This document shows, one piece after another, positions 1 to 13,900 of a stretch of 64,000 bases of DNA. Below the pieces are notes generated by a model. It saw only the letters and a list, made by a program, of their open reading frames with translations, did not search any database and was not told where the DNA came from. Source of the stretch: Pelargonium tetragonum (lineage: Eukaryota; Streptophyta; Magnoliopsida; Geraniales; Geraniaceae); assembly GCA_036897445.1 (NCBI GenBank), contig JAYMTL010000004.1:303362-367361 (forward strand), in the 5' to 3' direction. The number at the start of each line of letters is the position of its first letter. The first letter of the stretch is position 1. Made by a program: the position numbers and the translations under genes.

Positions 1-3000
1 TGTGTAGGGAAACCCCTGTAAGGGGCGGCACGACAATCTGATGTGAAATAGTTTATACAATGCGCGAATTTGTTTGTCCAGAGCTACCGGTTGGTTTTTC
101 CCTATCACGAAGTTGTATAAATGCAAGAACTTTTTATTATTTTATTAGTAGGGGATTCCTTGAAGGATTTATGCTCTAAATTCTTGTAAGATAGCTAAGG
201 GACTTCTTTTAAATCTTAAAAGTAGAGGTTTCGAGGTTTTCTGCCAGTGTATGCTTATATCTTAAAGAATCCTGCCTATTTACTTAATTTTATTGTGTCA
301 TTAAAAGCTTTTTATTCAAAAGGATGCCTATATAATACATATTTCAAAGAACTTGTAGCTATATCCCTTTTTCCAAAGTTAAAAGCGAAGAAGTCCTTTT
401 AAATATAATCTTTTTTTACACGGCTAAGCTAGTATCCTGAGAATCCCCTTTGTCTCAAGACAGTTCCTATAACTGTTATCAGATACTTTTGCGGATTATT
501 TGGTTTATACATGCTGAGGATACCTCTTCTATTTAGAGCACTTTATAATATGTATATATGCGTATATAAGGGTTACTATGATTTATAGTAATTTCAAATA
601 AGTACAAGATAAAAAGGATAAAGTAAAATTTTAATGTGACCCTTTTATCTTGCTTTAGATATTTAATAGGAAATTTACAAGACCAAACCCTGGGTTTTCC
701 GGAGTTCTATCAGAGCGCTGCAAAATAAGGTATTATCCTTAACTGACGAGATTTAAAGACTAATTACAACGCTGTATTTGTGTATGCAGTTTAAGCTATG
801 TCCAGTCTAAATATAGAAAGTTTTTTTGTCTCTCTAGTATATTATGTAGAAAAAGAAAGTAGGACTCCTTTTTATTTACAAAAATCTCAAGGTATAGCCT
901 CGTAACGGTAACATTATTTGCTCTCTTCGAGTAAAATATTTAGTGAGTTATGCCTTGGCAAAGCACTTAGTTTTGTCAGTACGCAAGGTCAATCTTCGAA
1001 TAAAGTAACTGCTAGTAAAGTAGTAAAGAGCAATAACATGTAGGTTCCTCGGGAATCCCCTTAAGAATCAAATTTGACCGAAGTTCCTAATGAAACTAGG
1101 GCAATTTTATTGCTGGTAAAAGTCTTTTTTCTGGAAATTTTTTATCTCTTTTTACAAAATACTTAGGGCCTTAAGGTAAGGAGCTTTATTATCCTACTTT
1201 TCACAAAGGATTTAGTGGAGGTGTGTTTTTAAAAGTAAGTGCAGCTCGTAGGCTCGCTTCTTCGGAACCCTGAAGAGAGTCTAGTATAGAATTGACTTCT
1301 GGATTTCTACAAGCAAGATAGAGCGCTTTTTATATCTATACCAACTTAACCTAAAAGGGGAGAATGCCCTTCCTTTGTTACCTCCAACCCTATGCGAATA
1401 TACGCGGTTATTAAGTATAATGTATTTTTAGGGTCTATTTTTTTAATAGAATTGCTTTTAGTTTTTACAATTCCTGGATCCGGCAATAATGATTAAGTTT
1501 CAGGTTTCGGCTAATTTTCTACTGGAGTGTCTAAGATTTTCTAGGGAGAAGATTACATTTTCCTTATTTTTGCCAAAAAACTTTTTGTATAAAAATCTAA
1601 GCAATTTAAAGAAAAAGAAGTGGGGAATTTTTGGTTATAACGCATGAATTGGTTATAACGCATGAAAAAGGTCGTACATCAAAATTTATACTCGGGGTTT
1701 CCTTTTTCTAAATTAAAGAGAACCAAACTTCAAACTGAGCGTAGTTTTTCTTTTATAAGCAGTGCTGTATCCCAATCCTTGAGCGTTTACCAAGAAATTA
1801 AAAACAATTCTAAAAACCAAGTCTCCCTATATAAATACAACTAACAGGTACCCTTTTCGACTGCGGAAAGCTTTATACATATTACATAAATGAGAAGGGC
1901 CCCTCAACTTTCTCTGCCAGGAATGTGCTTAATCCTCAAAAGACTTGGCTCATGGGGCTCGAGAACACCGCTCTGCTAAAAAGGGGGTTTCCGGGTATAT
2001 GTATATAGGGTTCTAATCCTTGTAACAGGTTTTTTCAGGGCTTCCTAAATTTGGTTAGATTTCAATAGCTGAAGTTTATTGTTAAAGTAGTAAGATTTAG
2101 TAGTTTTCCTTTCACGGAGTTTCTAAAAAAAAGACCGTATTCGAAGATTTAGTCATATTATTTAGGGACTTCCTGTAGTCTAAATGAAATTTTCTAGGAA
2201 TCGCTGGGCTCTCTTTAGTTATGAGCTCTCAAACTACAGAGAATAAAACAGCAAGCCCCCTTTAAGTAGTACAAGGATAGAACGAGACTTTGATTTTTAT
2301 TAATAGGGATGGCACTGCTTAAGTTATTTCTTTCTTCTATTAAATTCCTATAAATTTAGTATTTAACTTAATGGGCTTGAATGCTTTTTGTATAAATATA
2401 AGAAAGTCTTCCCTAATTAATAGGTTTAAGAGTACTAAAACTAAAAGTAGTAGCTATTTAATCAAGGATCCTAGTATAAAAAAAGGGGCTATAAACTCCT
2501 CTACAAGGGAAGTGGCCTAAAATCTTTGTTCAAATTTCACCTACGACAAAAGTAATAAACCCTATTTTCTTAGTATAGCGCATCTCTTTTTCTAAAAAGT
2601 TATGCCAGCTATATAGCAAAAACAATAAATAACTTCGTTACCTAGACTCTAACCTCTTAGCTATAACTGCTAAGTCTTGAAAGCTTTCTTATTCTTGTTA
2701 ACTGCTACCTTACCTATCCTTATAAGGGCCAAACTCCTGTAACCTAATATTCTACTTTGGAACATCAGTAAACCAAAGGGCAGCGATAAAAAAATCGGAG
2801 CCAAGAGGAAGATGCCCATACTAGCTCTAGCTGCTAAACCGAAAAGGAGAACTTATTAGGCCCCTACTTAGTTCTATAACTGCACTAAAACCTAGCCCGA
2901 TTTTAAAGTAATAAAAAAGACCTGTATGATAATGATTGTAGAGTTAGGATAAACTTATGTGTAATATAAATATACTTAATAATTAGGGCCTTTAATTAAA

Positions 3001-3455
3001 CCCTCATTTCCATAGGTAAATAGAAAGCCTTTTTGTGAGTTTTCAGTACATGACATGAAAACGGAGCAGAAGTTTTCTATTCCTCCGCCCGGGGTTAACC
3101 TAATAGAATTTATAACATAAAAAGAATTTATCCTGTCTTGCTCGATAGGCAGCGGCCTTGAGATGGATAAAGAATTTCTAGATAAGTATTCAGTAAAGAC
3201 GAAAAATCTAAATGTAAAACAGCAGTTAACTTTTCAGTTAGGGGCAGTTCTATAATATACATTGTAGGTAATAAGCAGGATCCCCCTTCCTCCCGTGAAG
3301 CTTTCTCAAAATCTCTTAAATTGAGCAAATGAAGTCCGCTTTCCTTTTCCAGAGCTTTACTTGATAACTGCTTGACTTTCTTTTTATTTGAAATCTGTCG
3401 GAGTTTAATTACTTAGAATTCATCGGTTCAAATACTCTTATTAATATTTCAACAA
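1..3455. other. non-coding background with GC palindromes
   Basis: I see no gene here. The stretch is AT-rich and studded with short GC-rich palindromic words, for example GGGGATTCC near 150, GGATCC near 1475, 2466 and 3277, and GGGAATCCCC near 1055. The longest open frames are about 60 codons and show no protein-like bias. A perfect 18-base tandem duplication at 1631-1666 is listed separately. A GGGGCGGC word near position 23 resembles the ribosomal P-loop sequence but has no supporting context. Confidence 0.6.
1631..1666. repeat. 18-bp perfect tandem duplication
   Basis: The unit TTGGTTATAACGCATGAA is present twice head to tail (1631-1648 and 1649-1666) with no mismatch. This looks like a recent replication-slippage duplication. 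It sits at the start of a 60-codon open frame that I regard as chance. Confidence 0.9.
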
Positions 3456-3459
3456 AGAA

Positions 3460-3512
3460 CTTCGCAAAGCTGGGTTGGTACCATACGACTAATTCAGGTC
3501 AATGCCCTGTCC
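3460..3512 (+). rRNA. possible LSU rRNA fragment (end of peptidyl-transferase domain V)
   Basis: Around 3468-3500 the sequence AGCTGGGTT is followed, at nearly the right spacing, by ACGA and then ATTCAGGTC. In bacterial 23S rRNA the block after the A-loop reads AGCTGGGTT, then a GTCGTGAGA-like core, then AGTTCGGTC (about E. coli 2580-2610). An upstream TTCGCAA resembles the ACGCG before this block, and CCCTGTC afterwards resembles CCCTATC. A weak A-loop-like word, CTGTTCG, lies separately near 3646. If real, this is part of the peptidyl-transferase ring in a fragmented LSU rRNA. The match has gaps and I cannot define the ends. Confidence 0.38.
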
Positions 3513-3514
3513 AG

Positions 3515-6500
3515 TACAGTAAAAATGACAGAAGTTATATATAGTAACTAAAACACTTTCTAGTTTTACTTACTAGTACTAGTATGGAATTCCAAAAAAC
3601 TTTAATTACAGTACAGGAAAGGGGGAGCTCCTATCTGCCTATCTGTTCGACACAAACTAAGTGTTAGTACTCTTAAAAAGCAGCAGCCCGGTCTTACTTA
3701 CTTTTTCAGTTCAAAACAATAGCGTAATACTTGCCTTTGAACAGGGATAATATATATATATTGTCTTTACTTAGTGGCCTATCTGGGGGGGTGTTCGGGA
3801 AAAGATAAGTATTATTGCAATGTATCCTTTATATAGGTTCTGAGAATCCCTTTTGTTTGTTATTCCAAAAAGTCCAAAACCAGGCAGGAATGTCCTTTCT
3901 TGGACTTACGGCTTTCGAGTTTCTAGTTGTGAAAAAGATAATGAATATCTACTACCCACGACCGTGGGGACTTCTTTTAAATGTAACTTTGATATATATA
4001 TACCTATAGGAGCCCCCTTAAAAAAGTAAGCAGTAGGGAGCTCAGACTTAGAGTTTTTTCAATTTAACACGGGCAAAACTCAAGGAGGGGTTAATTGAAA
4101 AAAAGAGTCTTTTCGGGAAAAGTCTTTCGACATCTCAAATAAAGTAAACTTTCTCGTTCAGTGCAATTCTTGTCTCAAAGTTATAGCTCTACTAACCCGG
4201 CTTTAATACCAACTAATACAAAGGCGCTGGGTGGATTAAAATTTGTCAATATATATATAAGGAAATATCCGGGGTTCGTCAAGAATTTACTAGCAAAAAG
4301 TTGTATAAAAAACCTACTTTAAAAGAATCCAGGTGTTTAGTTTAGTAACGAAGCTCTTTATAGGAGGAAAGGAAAGGTTAGACTTTAATAGGATTCAAAT
4401 AGACCCTTTTTCGTATATAGCTCGTAACTATCCCTTGTGGGTTCGTTTAGAGGTTCTACTAGAGCTATGAAATTTCTATTGACTTTATAAAAAGAGGCTA
4501 ACAGACGTCTATCGAAAAGAGTAATAACTAGCCGTAAGGAAATCCGTACTCTATTCTCAAAATGAAATTCTAATTACAGGGATTTGGTTCCTTATTCTTA
4601 TTTAGACAGAGAAAATAATTAATCTCAGGAATAAGATCTATTTCATAGTAATACAGGGATGCTAAAGGAAAGCTTTTGGGCTTATGTCTCACAAGAGGGC
4701 CCACTTTCCCTTCAAAATATAGTTAAAAGGGGTTGGTTGAATTAACAAACTTCTAAGAAAAATACCAAATTTGTTGGATAATTATACGATATTCCCCCTT
4801 CCTGGTCTAAGCAAAGGATCTCTCATATAGCATGAATATAGACTTCCGAAAAAGTGGGGACTATACAACGGCTTTATCTTTAATGAAGTTTTTCTATACT
4901 AGGATTTAACTTAAAAAAATAACTGCATTACTAAACTCTTTAGCTAGAATAAATTCGCACACTTAGCAAGGGAATCTGTATCAGTAAAAAAGTTTGTGGA
5001 TATAGTGAGGCTTTTTTCTTTTTAGTTGTCTAGGCGTATTTACCAACCCAAACCCAGTAGCTATGCTCCCAATTCTATTACTAATGCAAGGGCTCGTGTT
5101 CTAGTTAAGATCAAGGTTATACATACTTGAAGGGGCAGCTTATTGCCTAAGGTTAATAATTTATTATCCTGCGAAGTGTCTTAACAAAAGGGTGTAGCTT
5201 CTTTTTTCTATAATTTGCCAGGTATATAAGATACTAGTTTCCGCGCCTTAGAGCTAACTTTTGTATCTTATTAGTGAATATAAATTCTGTAAGTATATTG
5301 GATTCATCACTGCCAAAGGGGGTATAATTTTAGCTAGATCAGAGTTTCTTAAGTGAGATTTTGACCAGAGGCTTTAGAATGCTTTCTATTCAGGAGTATA
5401 GTATCCTTACCAAAGCAATTCCGAGCATCAAAAAAGGGAAGTCCTCTTTTATGCTTTCACTCCAAGGTATATAATATCTACTTTTACCAACATAGAAATG
5501 ACTTCGACTTTATCTGAGCTTTCCTATAGGAACTGGCCAATCCTAGGTAGAGAAGAGAGATGAAACCTAAGAGTTTCTTGACTAAGACTTTTTATCCCTG
5601 GTGTTTATATTTAATTATCTTACTTCACTTCAGAAAGTCAGGAATCAAACGGAAATGGCATGGTTTACGCTCATACTCTATGGTTATAGCCCATGGGGGA
5701 CAAATCCCGAAACAAAGGGGAGAGGATGGGAATCGCTTCTTTTTTATATCACCAAGGGGCGGCTCTCTAATTCAACTAAAAACCTCAGAATCTTGACTTC
5801 CGGTAGCTGGAAAGGGATTCCTATTATCCTATTAAAGGATGCCTTAGTGCTTTTCTGTGTAGAAACTTATTTACAATTCTAAAAGTTAAGGATAATTTCA
5901 GTCTTATACTTAAGAATTAAAAGAATCCTATTCATTGAGCTAAGTAAATAAGTAAAAAAATGGAAACATGTGAAAATGTTGTAGTTTTTTACTAAACTTA
6001 AGAGTTTTCCTGTTTACTAGTCTATGCAAAATTCCTTGTAATCTAGTCTAAGCAACAAATTTATTGAGTACCTACCTTCCTGACTTGATATTTCTAGAAG
6101 AAAAAAGAAATCCCCTATAAATTTACAAAGTATACCTTTTTGTATCATGATAGTATAGGGGGTTCCATAAACAGCCCTTAGCTCAATTTACTACATTTTT
6201 TTCTGTGCGATTTTTATATACGTGTCAACAGCCCCAAGTCGAGATAGACTTTTTATTATAGACCACTTTTAAGGACAAGACCTTCCTCATACAGGATGCA
6301 TGTCAAATCCTCTTACGTATGTATTCCTTCGAAACAATAAACTAACTATAAGGGGATTTTAAATAGAAAATCTTACGATAAATGCACTTGATTTAATACA
6401 ATATATTAAAGTGTAGTAGCCAAATAAAAGTTAGTGGTGTATATTATCTTAAGAATGTTCATAGGAATTTTACTAATAAGTCCGTTTTTATCAATTAAAA

Positions 6501-7680
6501 AGGAGACGGGATAGCTGCAACCAAGCTGCTTACACATAGAATATATTAGAATTTTTCGCAACGGGTTACTTTTTACCACTCCCCATCAAGTCACCAGGCC
6601 TTTTGTATTTCTTTTCCGCATGTCTCTGCCTTAGGCAATTCTGTGATCCAGATCAAAAGATTTTATGATATAATATTAGAGGCAGTGGGGGTCCCCTTAA
6701 ATATTTAGTAACATCCTTGGGTTCCATTCTTCGTACGTGTACAGGTTTTTCAAAAATAGGTATACTAGGTTCGAAAAAACCCGGAAATCGAGTGCCCTAA
6801 ACAGGCTTTAAAACGCACCCAAGGGACCCTACAATGAGTTAGTCCGCCGCTTTGCTTTTGAAAATTATGAGATTCCTTAAAAAACTAACCAGGACTTTAT
6901 ATGATATACTATAAATTCCACTCCGACTTCCTTTCTGAACTAGATCCTTGTCGCAATTTGTTAATGGCTGGTACTGCCTCCCGCTTTCTTGTAATTCAAA
7001 TAGCTAAGCATTACTTACAGTAAAACCCTTTCCTGTTCGTTCTGTTTGCTAATTACAAAAATGACTTATACTTAGAAACAAAATTTAAACCTCTTTGTAG
7101 TAAGCGCATATTTTTCTTATTCTGTAATAAGAGTTTAGGACTATTTTCTATTTTACTATACCTGTGTTTTAATTGCCCCAATCTAAATCCCTTTTCTTTT
7201 ATCAGCTCAGCTTTCTAAGTTTTATAGCTTCCGCGTTGTTTTATACCAAAAAAGGAAGATTAGAACTCAGCACCCAAATCTGAATAGCACGCATACTTAC
7301 CTCAAAATGTCAATAGCATAATAAAGGCACCTTACTTTTACTATACTCACCCAGCCCGAGAGTTAAACTTGTTGTGCTGCTTTTTTGTAATAGTACCGCG
7401 AATCTTGCCTTTTTTAATTTACTCTCCACGAATTTGAGTTATGAGTGTTCATTTTATGTACTTAAGTAAAGACCCCCAAAAAATTCTTTAACAAATTACT
7501 AATAGAATCCTCTTAAAAAGCCCTTTTTCCAGAGCTGCAGAAACAGAAAGAAGACTCAAGGGAAACCAATCACATTCTTTTTAAAAAACTTTTTCTATTG
7601 TACAAAAAGTAAAGACTTTTCGTAAAAACCTGAAATTTCCCTAATCAGTTATACTTCTAAAGTTAAAGCTACAGAATACA
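3515..7680. other. non-coding background
   Basis: AT-rich sequence with frequent GC palindromes; no rRNA or tRNA match that I trust. G7 occurs near 3785 and an ATATATATAT run near 3750. At 5560-5882 two frames on the + strand are open together for 78 and 93 codons in a locally more GC-rich patch; neither resembles a known protein. AGTACCGCGA near 7393 recalls the LSU AGTACCGTGA motif but stands alone. Confidence 0.55.
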
Positions 7681-7684
7681 GTAA

Positions 7685-7985
7685 CTCCAAGGGGGCTCTA
7701 ATCCCTGCTTATTGACTTGTTTATTACTCTTAATCCCTTAAAACTTTCTTACCTTTTTAGAGCTAGACTTGCTTTCCTTAGAACTATACCTGTAATCTGT
7801 ATCTACTTAGAAGCTACACTTATCTTAGTCAATCGAACTTCTAAGTTTGCAGCTGTATACCCTCTCTAACCATATCCATATTCTTACTCTTTATCATACC
7901 TTATTTAGTCCTCATTCATAGCCTTCTTAGTAGTCTTCTTACCTGCCCTAAACCTATTCGTTTTAGAGTGATCTTATTCCTCTAA
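7685..7985 (-). other. composition island, purine-rich on minus strand, protein-like frame with stops
   Basis: The + strand is pyrimidine-rich and nearly free of GC palindromes, unlike its surroundings. On the minus strand one frame gives lysine-rich, protein-like text, including EVRLTKISVASK and GIVLRKASLALK. It is broken by several TAA and TAG codons, and I see no TGA in that frame. There is no clear start codon. GCAGGTAAGAAG could mimic a splice donor. It resembles the islands at 25.7 and 55.4 kb in composition. It may be a degraded gene, an exon set, a gene with reassigned stop codons, or a non-coding repeat. Confidence 0.4.
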
Positions 7986-7989
7986 GGTT

Positions 7990-10900
7990 TTAACACGATA
8001 AGATTATAAAAAGCAAACAAAGTTTTTGCCCCTTTTAAGATTCTTGTTTATTCTTAATATCCCCGTAAAGGTTTATTAGTCTAGAATTCTTGAGTCTTTT
8101 TCAGGTCAAGCTGCATCTCGGGTATGGAATGTCGGATCTTTCTATTTTGAGAGACTTCTTACCTTGCTTCTATGAAAGCCTAGTACATGCAAGATTTTTA
8201 ATCAAGCATCATTAAAAACTCCTATCAATTATCTTATCATAACTAACATAGTATAACAACTAAATTGAAAGTCTTCTTATACAAGATTGGTAGATTGTGA
8301 TATAATTTTAGAGTAGTCCATATTTTACTATAAATACTATCTCTCGAGTCAAGGGAACTTCATTTGCTATAATATTAGTAGTAGTTTTCACGAAAGATTT
8401 TTTGCTGCTAGAGAATATCTTGCTCGGCGGTTTTATTAGGATTTGAAAATATTAAGAGGTTCTTTAGTCACAATTAGAGGTAGTTGTTTTTCTAAATAAT
8501 ATTTTATAAGTATGCGTACTTTGATATCATATATAGGGCTCATTAAACACAGGCAGTTATCCTTTGTAAAACTTATAGGCAACCCACAATCTCTCACTTA
8601 CTATGGAATTTGCCTAGTAGTTTTCTACTATCGAAGAGTATACGGGTAAGGTATATACTTTCTTTTTGTATTTACAATCGTATAAATAAGTTTTTATCGG
8701 GCACACGGACTTAGGAAAATGTATAGCAAATTGGAGTTATTAAAGGCAATGCCAAATAAGTCTTAGGTCAGCGCTTAGCTAAGAATCCTTTTTTCATACT
8801 AAAATATTCTATTCTGTATCTCTCCCTGCCTTTTTTACACAAAGCTTACGAGATACCAATCTTTTGAAGTCCTAGTAGTTCCTTTTTGTACAATATAAAT
8901 TACCAACGCTATCGAAATAGATAGAATAAAGTAGCCCCTAAAATTGCAAGGAAAGATAGAACTTTGTGTTGTATTAAGATATAAATGAAATTAGGAGTTT
9001 TCCATGATAAATCCTTGCTATTAGGTTTGATTACATATGAAGGGTGTGTATCCTAGCTTATACCTCGTTTTAGCTGGTACTCGTTTTAACAAGGTGTATG
9101 GAGCAAGGGACTTTACCTTCTCTTGTAATTGTCGTAATATACTAACTAAAATAGCAAGCTTTAAAAAGAGTCCCTAAGATTTGACTACTGGGCCGAGAGT
9201 CCTACATTAATAAAAAGAACGTAATAACTGCAGAAAAGCTTTTAATTATATTATCAGGATCCTAACTCGGTAAGCGTACAAGTACTATAAAGGGAGTTTC
9301 CACATGTGAATCTACAAGACAAAAAATCCTAGTAGGAGATAAAATTATTTACATTTCGGCCAGTTTTTGGTTGTTATATCCCGGTGAAAGTTGAGAATAC
9401 TTTAGTATGGCGCTTTAATTGTTACATCAAAAATTCCATATATAGAACTGGGAACCCGCTTTACTATTGCAGTGCCTTCTTTGTTACTTAATGTTGATAT
9501 ACCCCTTTGCTAAAGCTTGTGCACTCTGACTTTTTCAGAGTAGTTAGAGGCTTAGGGTAGTAATATAATAAGGTTTGCTCCGGGGCTGTAGTTAATAACA
9601 TACTAGATGTGCTTACAAAACCCGAGCTGAGTGAAGCCCTGCTTTTCTTAGGGCCATTAAGAAATAGAAAACCCTTACAGGAATCCAGTAAAGCGTTGAT
9701 TGTTTAAAATAAGGTATTACTTAAAAGTTCTGTATTAAAGATTTTAGCTTCCTTAAAATCCAGGATTATCTGATAAAGGTAGCGCATTAGGGTCTCCCAC
9801 TAAGTACAAGTGTGTACACCCTGCCTAAAATATAGCTTTCTCTTCAAAAACTTTATAACATCTGTTAAGGGCTGGCTTTCCGCGGACTTTTAAACGAGTA
9901 CATTTTTCTTTTTTTTAGCTACCTATTCTTGGATATTCCCTAAGGGAGTTTTTGTCCCGGGTGGCCCCCGTTGCTATTTCTTTTGGAACTCCCCGCTTAA
10001 GGTTCAAGATTTGATACTTAATATTAATATTCTCGTAAACTAAACACCCAAACGCGCAAGGGGTTTACTTCACAATCCGTTTTTAGTAGTTGTTTCGTTA
10101 CTCCCTCAAAATAGGAGGTTCTATTTTTAGTATTACAGTAAGGGCTTACAATTTGATTGAATTTAAGTTTAGTTTATCTATTATACCTCTTGGGTTTTAT
10201 CAAGACAACCCGCTAAGGCCCCCTAAAACTTTCTTTCCTATAACTGAGACTCTATACCAAACGGAGAGATTAAGTGCTTAATATTAAAGAATCCACAGTA
10301 GGGTAAAGAGCTTAGAATTCTGAATCTACAACTACAAAAAGGGGGATTGTGATAGCGTGCGTAGTCCTCATAGAGCTTTAGTTTTTATAATGCCAGAATT
10401 AGTCTATGACTAAACTAAGAGAAGGACATACCTAAGTAACCACCACACTTGTGAAGGGCTTATCCTAGATAAAGATAACTATAGACAGGAGATTAGGAAA
10501 AGGAAAACCTCGAAGCAAAACAGGGGAGGGACCCTTTTTGATTCTTCTTTTATTTATTCCTAATAATTTTAGAAAGATAGATCTAGAACAGTATGAGCTT
10601 TGATTACAAATAGTTTACTTCATAAGTTCTTCCTATATTTTTATCCTAATATAAAGGATTTCTCTTCTAAACAATTATCCTGATTTGGTTCGGTGTCTAA
10701 TGACAACTTGTGTTATAAATCTTTCAATTCTTTAACTTGCTCTATATTTACCGAGGAGTCGGGCAATTTCTTAGTATCTCCAACCAAATTAAGATATAAG
10801 CTTTAGTGAACTCTTTGGTGCTATCTATTCTACGGATCCCCACTTTACTAGGAAAGGGCTTTTGTTACCTTAAAGAAAAGAGTAGGGTCATTTTGAGTAT

Positions 10901-13900
10901 TCTAGTGCATCCTCCTTATTTCGCGCTCTTTACCCTTGTTGGAGCCAGCTATTATTAAAGATAGATTGTTATTTTAATTATAATAATTCTAAGAAAAGCT
11001 TTCAAAATAAATTGAAATCTCCTAGGTGCCATTATATTACAAAAGATTGTACTTTGTTCATTCATAATGAATAGCCAAAAAGCTTCCTATCTCACAAGTT
11101 TCGTGACTTATCTACTTAGTAAATAGTATACCCACTAATAAAGAGTGGAAGTTTAGTTATAAGAATAGAAAAAACCAGTAACGCTTAAGTGCGCCTCCTT
11201 CAATAATACAAGACAATGACTTCTAGCTACTCCTTTTACTTACATAAAAACACTTAACAAAGTTTTCTTAACTGGAGTCTAGCAAAACAAGTAAAGGCCT
11301 TCTAAATCATTTTCTTTTAGACTTTCCTCTAAGGGGGAACTCCACAAGTATCTACGGCTAAAAGAAATTCCTCAGGGGACTTAGAAAGATAAAGTTTGTA
11401 TAAGGAAATAGAGAAGCGTGTCGTGCTTATCCAGCTTGGTAATAGTAAAAAATATTATACAAAAGGATCCTTTTGGTGTGTTAGGTTCTATTTGCCGGCT
11501 GTGGTTTTTCCTATAATTAATTGCTCGCTTTCTAAAGCACTTTTACATGGACTTCTAGGGCATACGGAGGTTTTGGGATGAGTTTAGTATAAAGATTCAA
11601 GGACTTCGTAGCTGTCATGTTAGGGACACTCTCTAAACCCAGTTGTTAGGAAAGCGCAAAGTCTAGTTAGATCTAGATTAAACCGAACGTAGATAGAACT
11701 TAAAAAAATTCAGGAAACTTTCTTCCTTTTTTCTTTTTAAGGGAATCCTAGGCTCTATATCAAACGTACTATAAACGATAAAAAGTAAGTAATATCCCAA
11801 CTCCGAGTTAATACCAGAACAAAGTTAATGAGTGCTCTGTTATTAAAACTAAAAACTTGTCTATATTTATCCTTTCCAAGGACCCGTACTTATAATAAAT
11901 TAATAAATAACTTTTAGCTGCAAAAAACCTTACCTAGGAAAAGCCGGAAATCTACCAATCTCGATTAAGGAGCTCGGGCTCGGGGAAGTCAAACCTAAGC
12001 TGGAGTCTGCCCTACGCGCTTGTATATATAGGATAAGTTTTATACTTTTTTAAAATACCTGGACCCAGTACTCCTGAAACCTAATTACTCTAAAATGAAA
12101 TACCTCCGCTTGTAGGAAATCCAGTAGCATAGTAAATATAAGCTTGCCTCGAGTCCTTAAACTTACTTTCATTTGAGAAAAGGAGTTCTCCATGAAAAGC
12201 TCAAACGCAGAATTTTTGCTTGTTGCCTAATTAGGAACCCCTTTTAATTAATTTAAAGAAAGTTTTAGCTCTAGAATTAAAATCACTCTCTAGATTACTC
12301 AATATCCATGAACTAAAAAGCCAGCTAGCATTATCTTGCAGCAGGTAAACCTAGTAAACTTGGAGATTCTAATATCACACTTTTGCTTTAACAAGGGAAC
12401 CCAAAAAAGGAACCTTATATACTTAGTAATTCCTAAGAAGCCTACATTAATTGTCGACCTTAAGATCTTGTAATTTAATTACCTTTAAACCAGAAACCCT
12501 TGTGAAAAACCTTTATTAGGACTTAATGTTTAAAAAACTTTGACTTCATTCTCGGAGGATCCCACTTCAGTAAGTTAATAACACCAAAGTCAAAAATTCT
12601 TCTCCTACGAAAATACTAAAGCCGCTAATTAAGAAGAGTTGCACAAACGAACCAAGGTAATAGGTTGACAACTAAATTTTTCTGACCTCTAATAGAGGAT
12701 ACTCTTAGAAATTCCCAACTTCTTGCGATATTTTACAAAAATGAGATCTACTATGAACTTAAGATCTAAAATTAACATTCTAATTAAAGCCTATTTTTTA
12801 TTCTTTACCCGAGGCTATATATTCAACAGTTCGCAAATAAGCTCTACCTGTCTAGTTTATAAAGATATAGCCCTTAGAATGCCTGTTATCACAGACAAGC
12901 GCTCCTTGTTATAGAGCGCCTCACTCAATTAAAAAAATGACCCAAGCTTCTTTTTTACCTGACCCCAACTAAATAATTCAGGAAAACCAAGCATTTTACT
13001 TTTGACTTAACTTACCTATAACTTTCTTATCAAAGCTATACCCTGCTTAAGTAATCCTTTTCCCTTACAAAGTTCTGTTGATCGCTCTTCATGTATGCTA
13101 TAATATGAGTCTTTCCTGTATATTTATTACGGGAAAGTTGTTCTATAAAAGGCAAAAGCTTCCGTGCATATCGTATATCTAAGCCCAACTCCTCTAACCC
13201 TTGCTAATAGGTAATATAGTCTCTGCAAACCTCTCTTGTATCCCAGTTTCTATTTATGTCGCTAACGTGTAATTTAACCGCAATTGCGTTTACCCGCTTT
13301 ATAGCATTAAGTTTTTTCTCTCCTCAAAGTTTTTCTTTTAGTTTGTACTTTTCCAAGCAGAGCTTTAAAAGCTTTAGTAAAATTAAGACTTCCTTTGCAC
13401 TATCTAAGAGGTCCCTATTGTATTTAAGAATATGAGTATATTTAGTGTTGCTGAAGCTATTAAGAATAAGAAGCTTTGTTATTTATGCCGAACCAGGGAG
13501 CCCTCCAGTATTCTTATGGTCGCAGATTTTTGTTCAAAATGTTCTAATAAGTGTCTTTCGTGTTCCTAGTTAGAAAAGCGGTTTCCTTTGGTTTAGGAGA
13601 GTGCTTTTAGTTTTGATGAGTTGATTCATATAAGGTTAGTTCTCGTATAGAACAAAAACTTTTTCATATAAGACAACAAGGGATTCTCAAAGCATTCTGG
13701 TACTTCACTTATTTATCAGTTTTCTCAGAATAACCAAGAGAAAGTATAAGGAATTCGCCCAAATTTTCATTTTATTTCAATCCCAAGTTTATTCAGAATT
13801 AATTCTTCTATTTTCTCTAGAAAAAAAAAACGAACATCTTGAGGTATTTCCTGCATTTTTTTGTAAAAAAAAAGGTCTCTGGCAGTACACTTTCGAAACT

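Noticed and set aside
15-40. P-loop of LSU rRNA (GGGGCGGC) at the window start, and again near 5753
   Set aside because: Only seven core bases match and the flanks do not fit; the 32.04 kb copy is much better.
3676-3705. SSU 530 loop (CAGCAGCCCGGTCTTAC)
   Set aside because: One deletion and two changes fall in the most invariant part of the loop.
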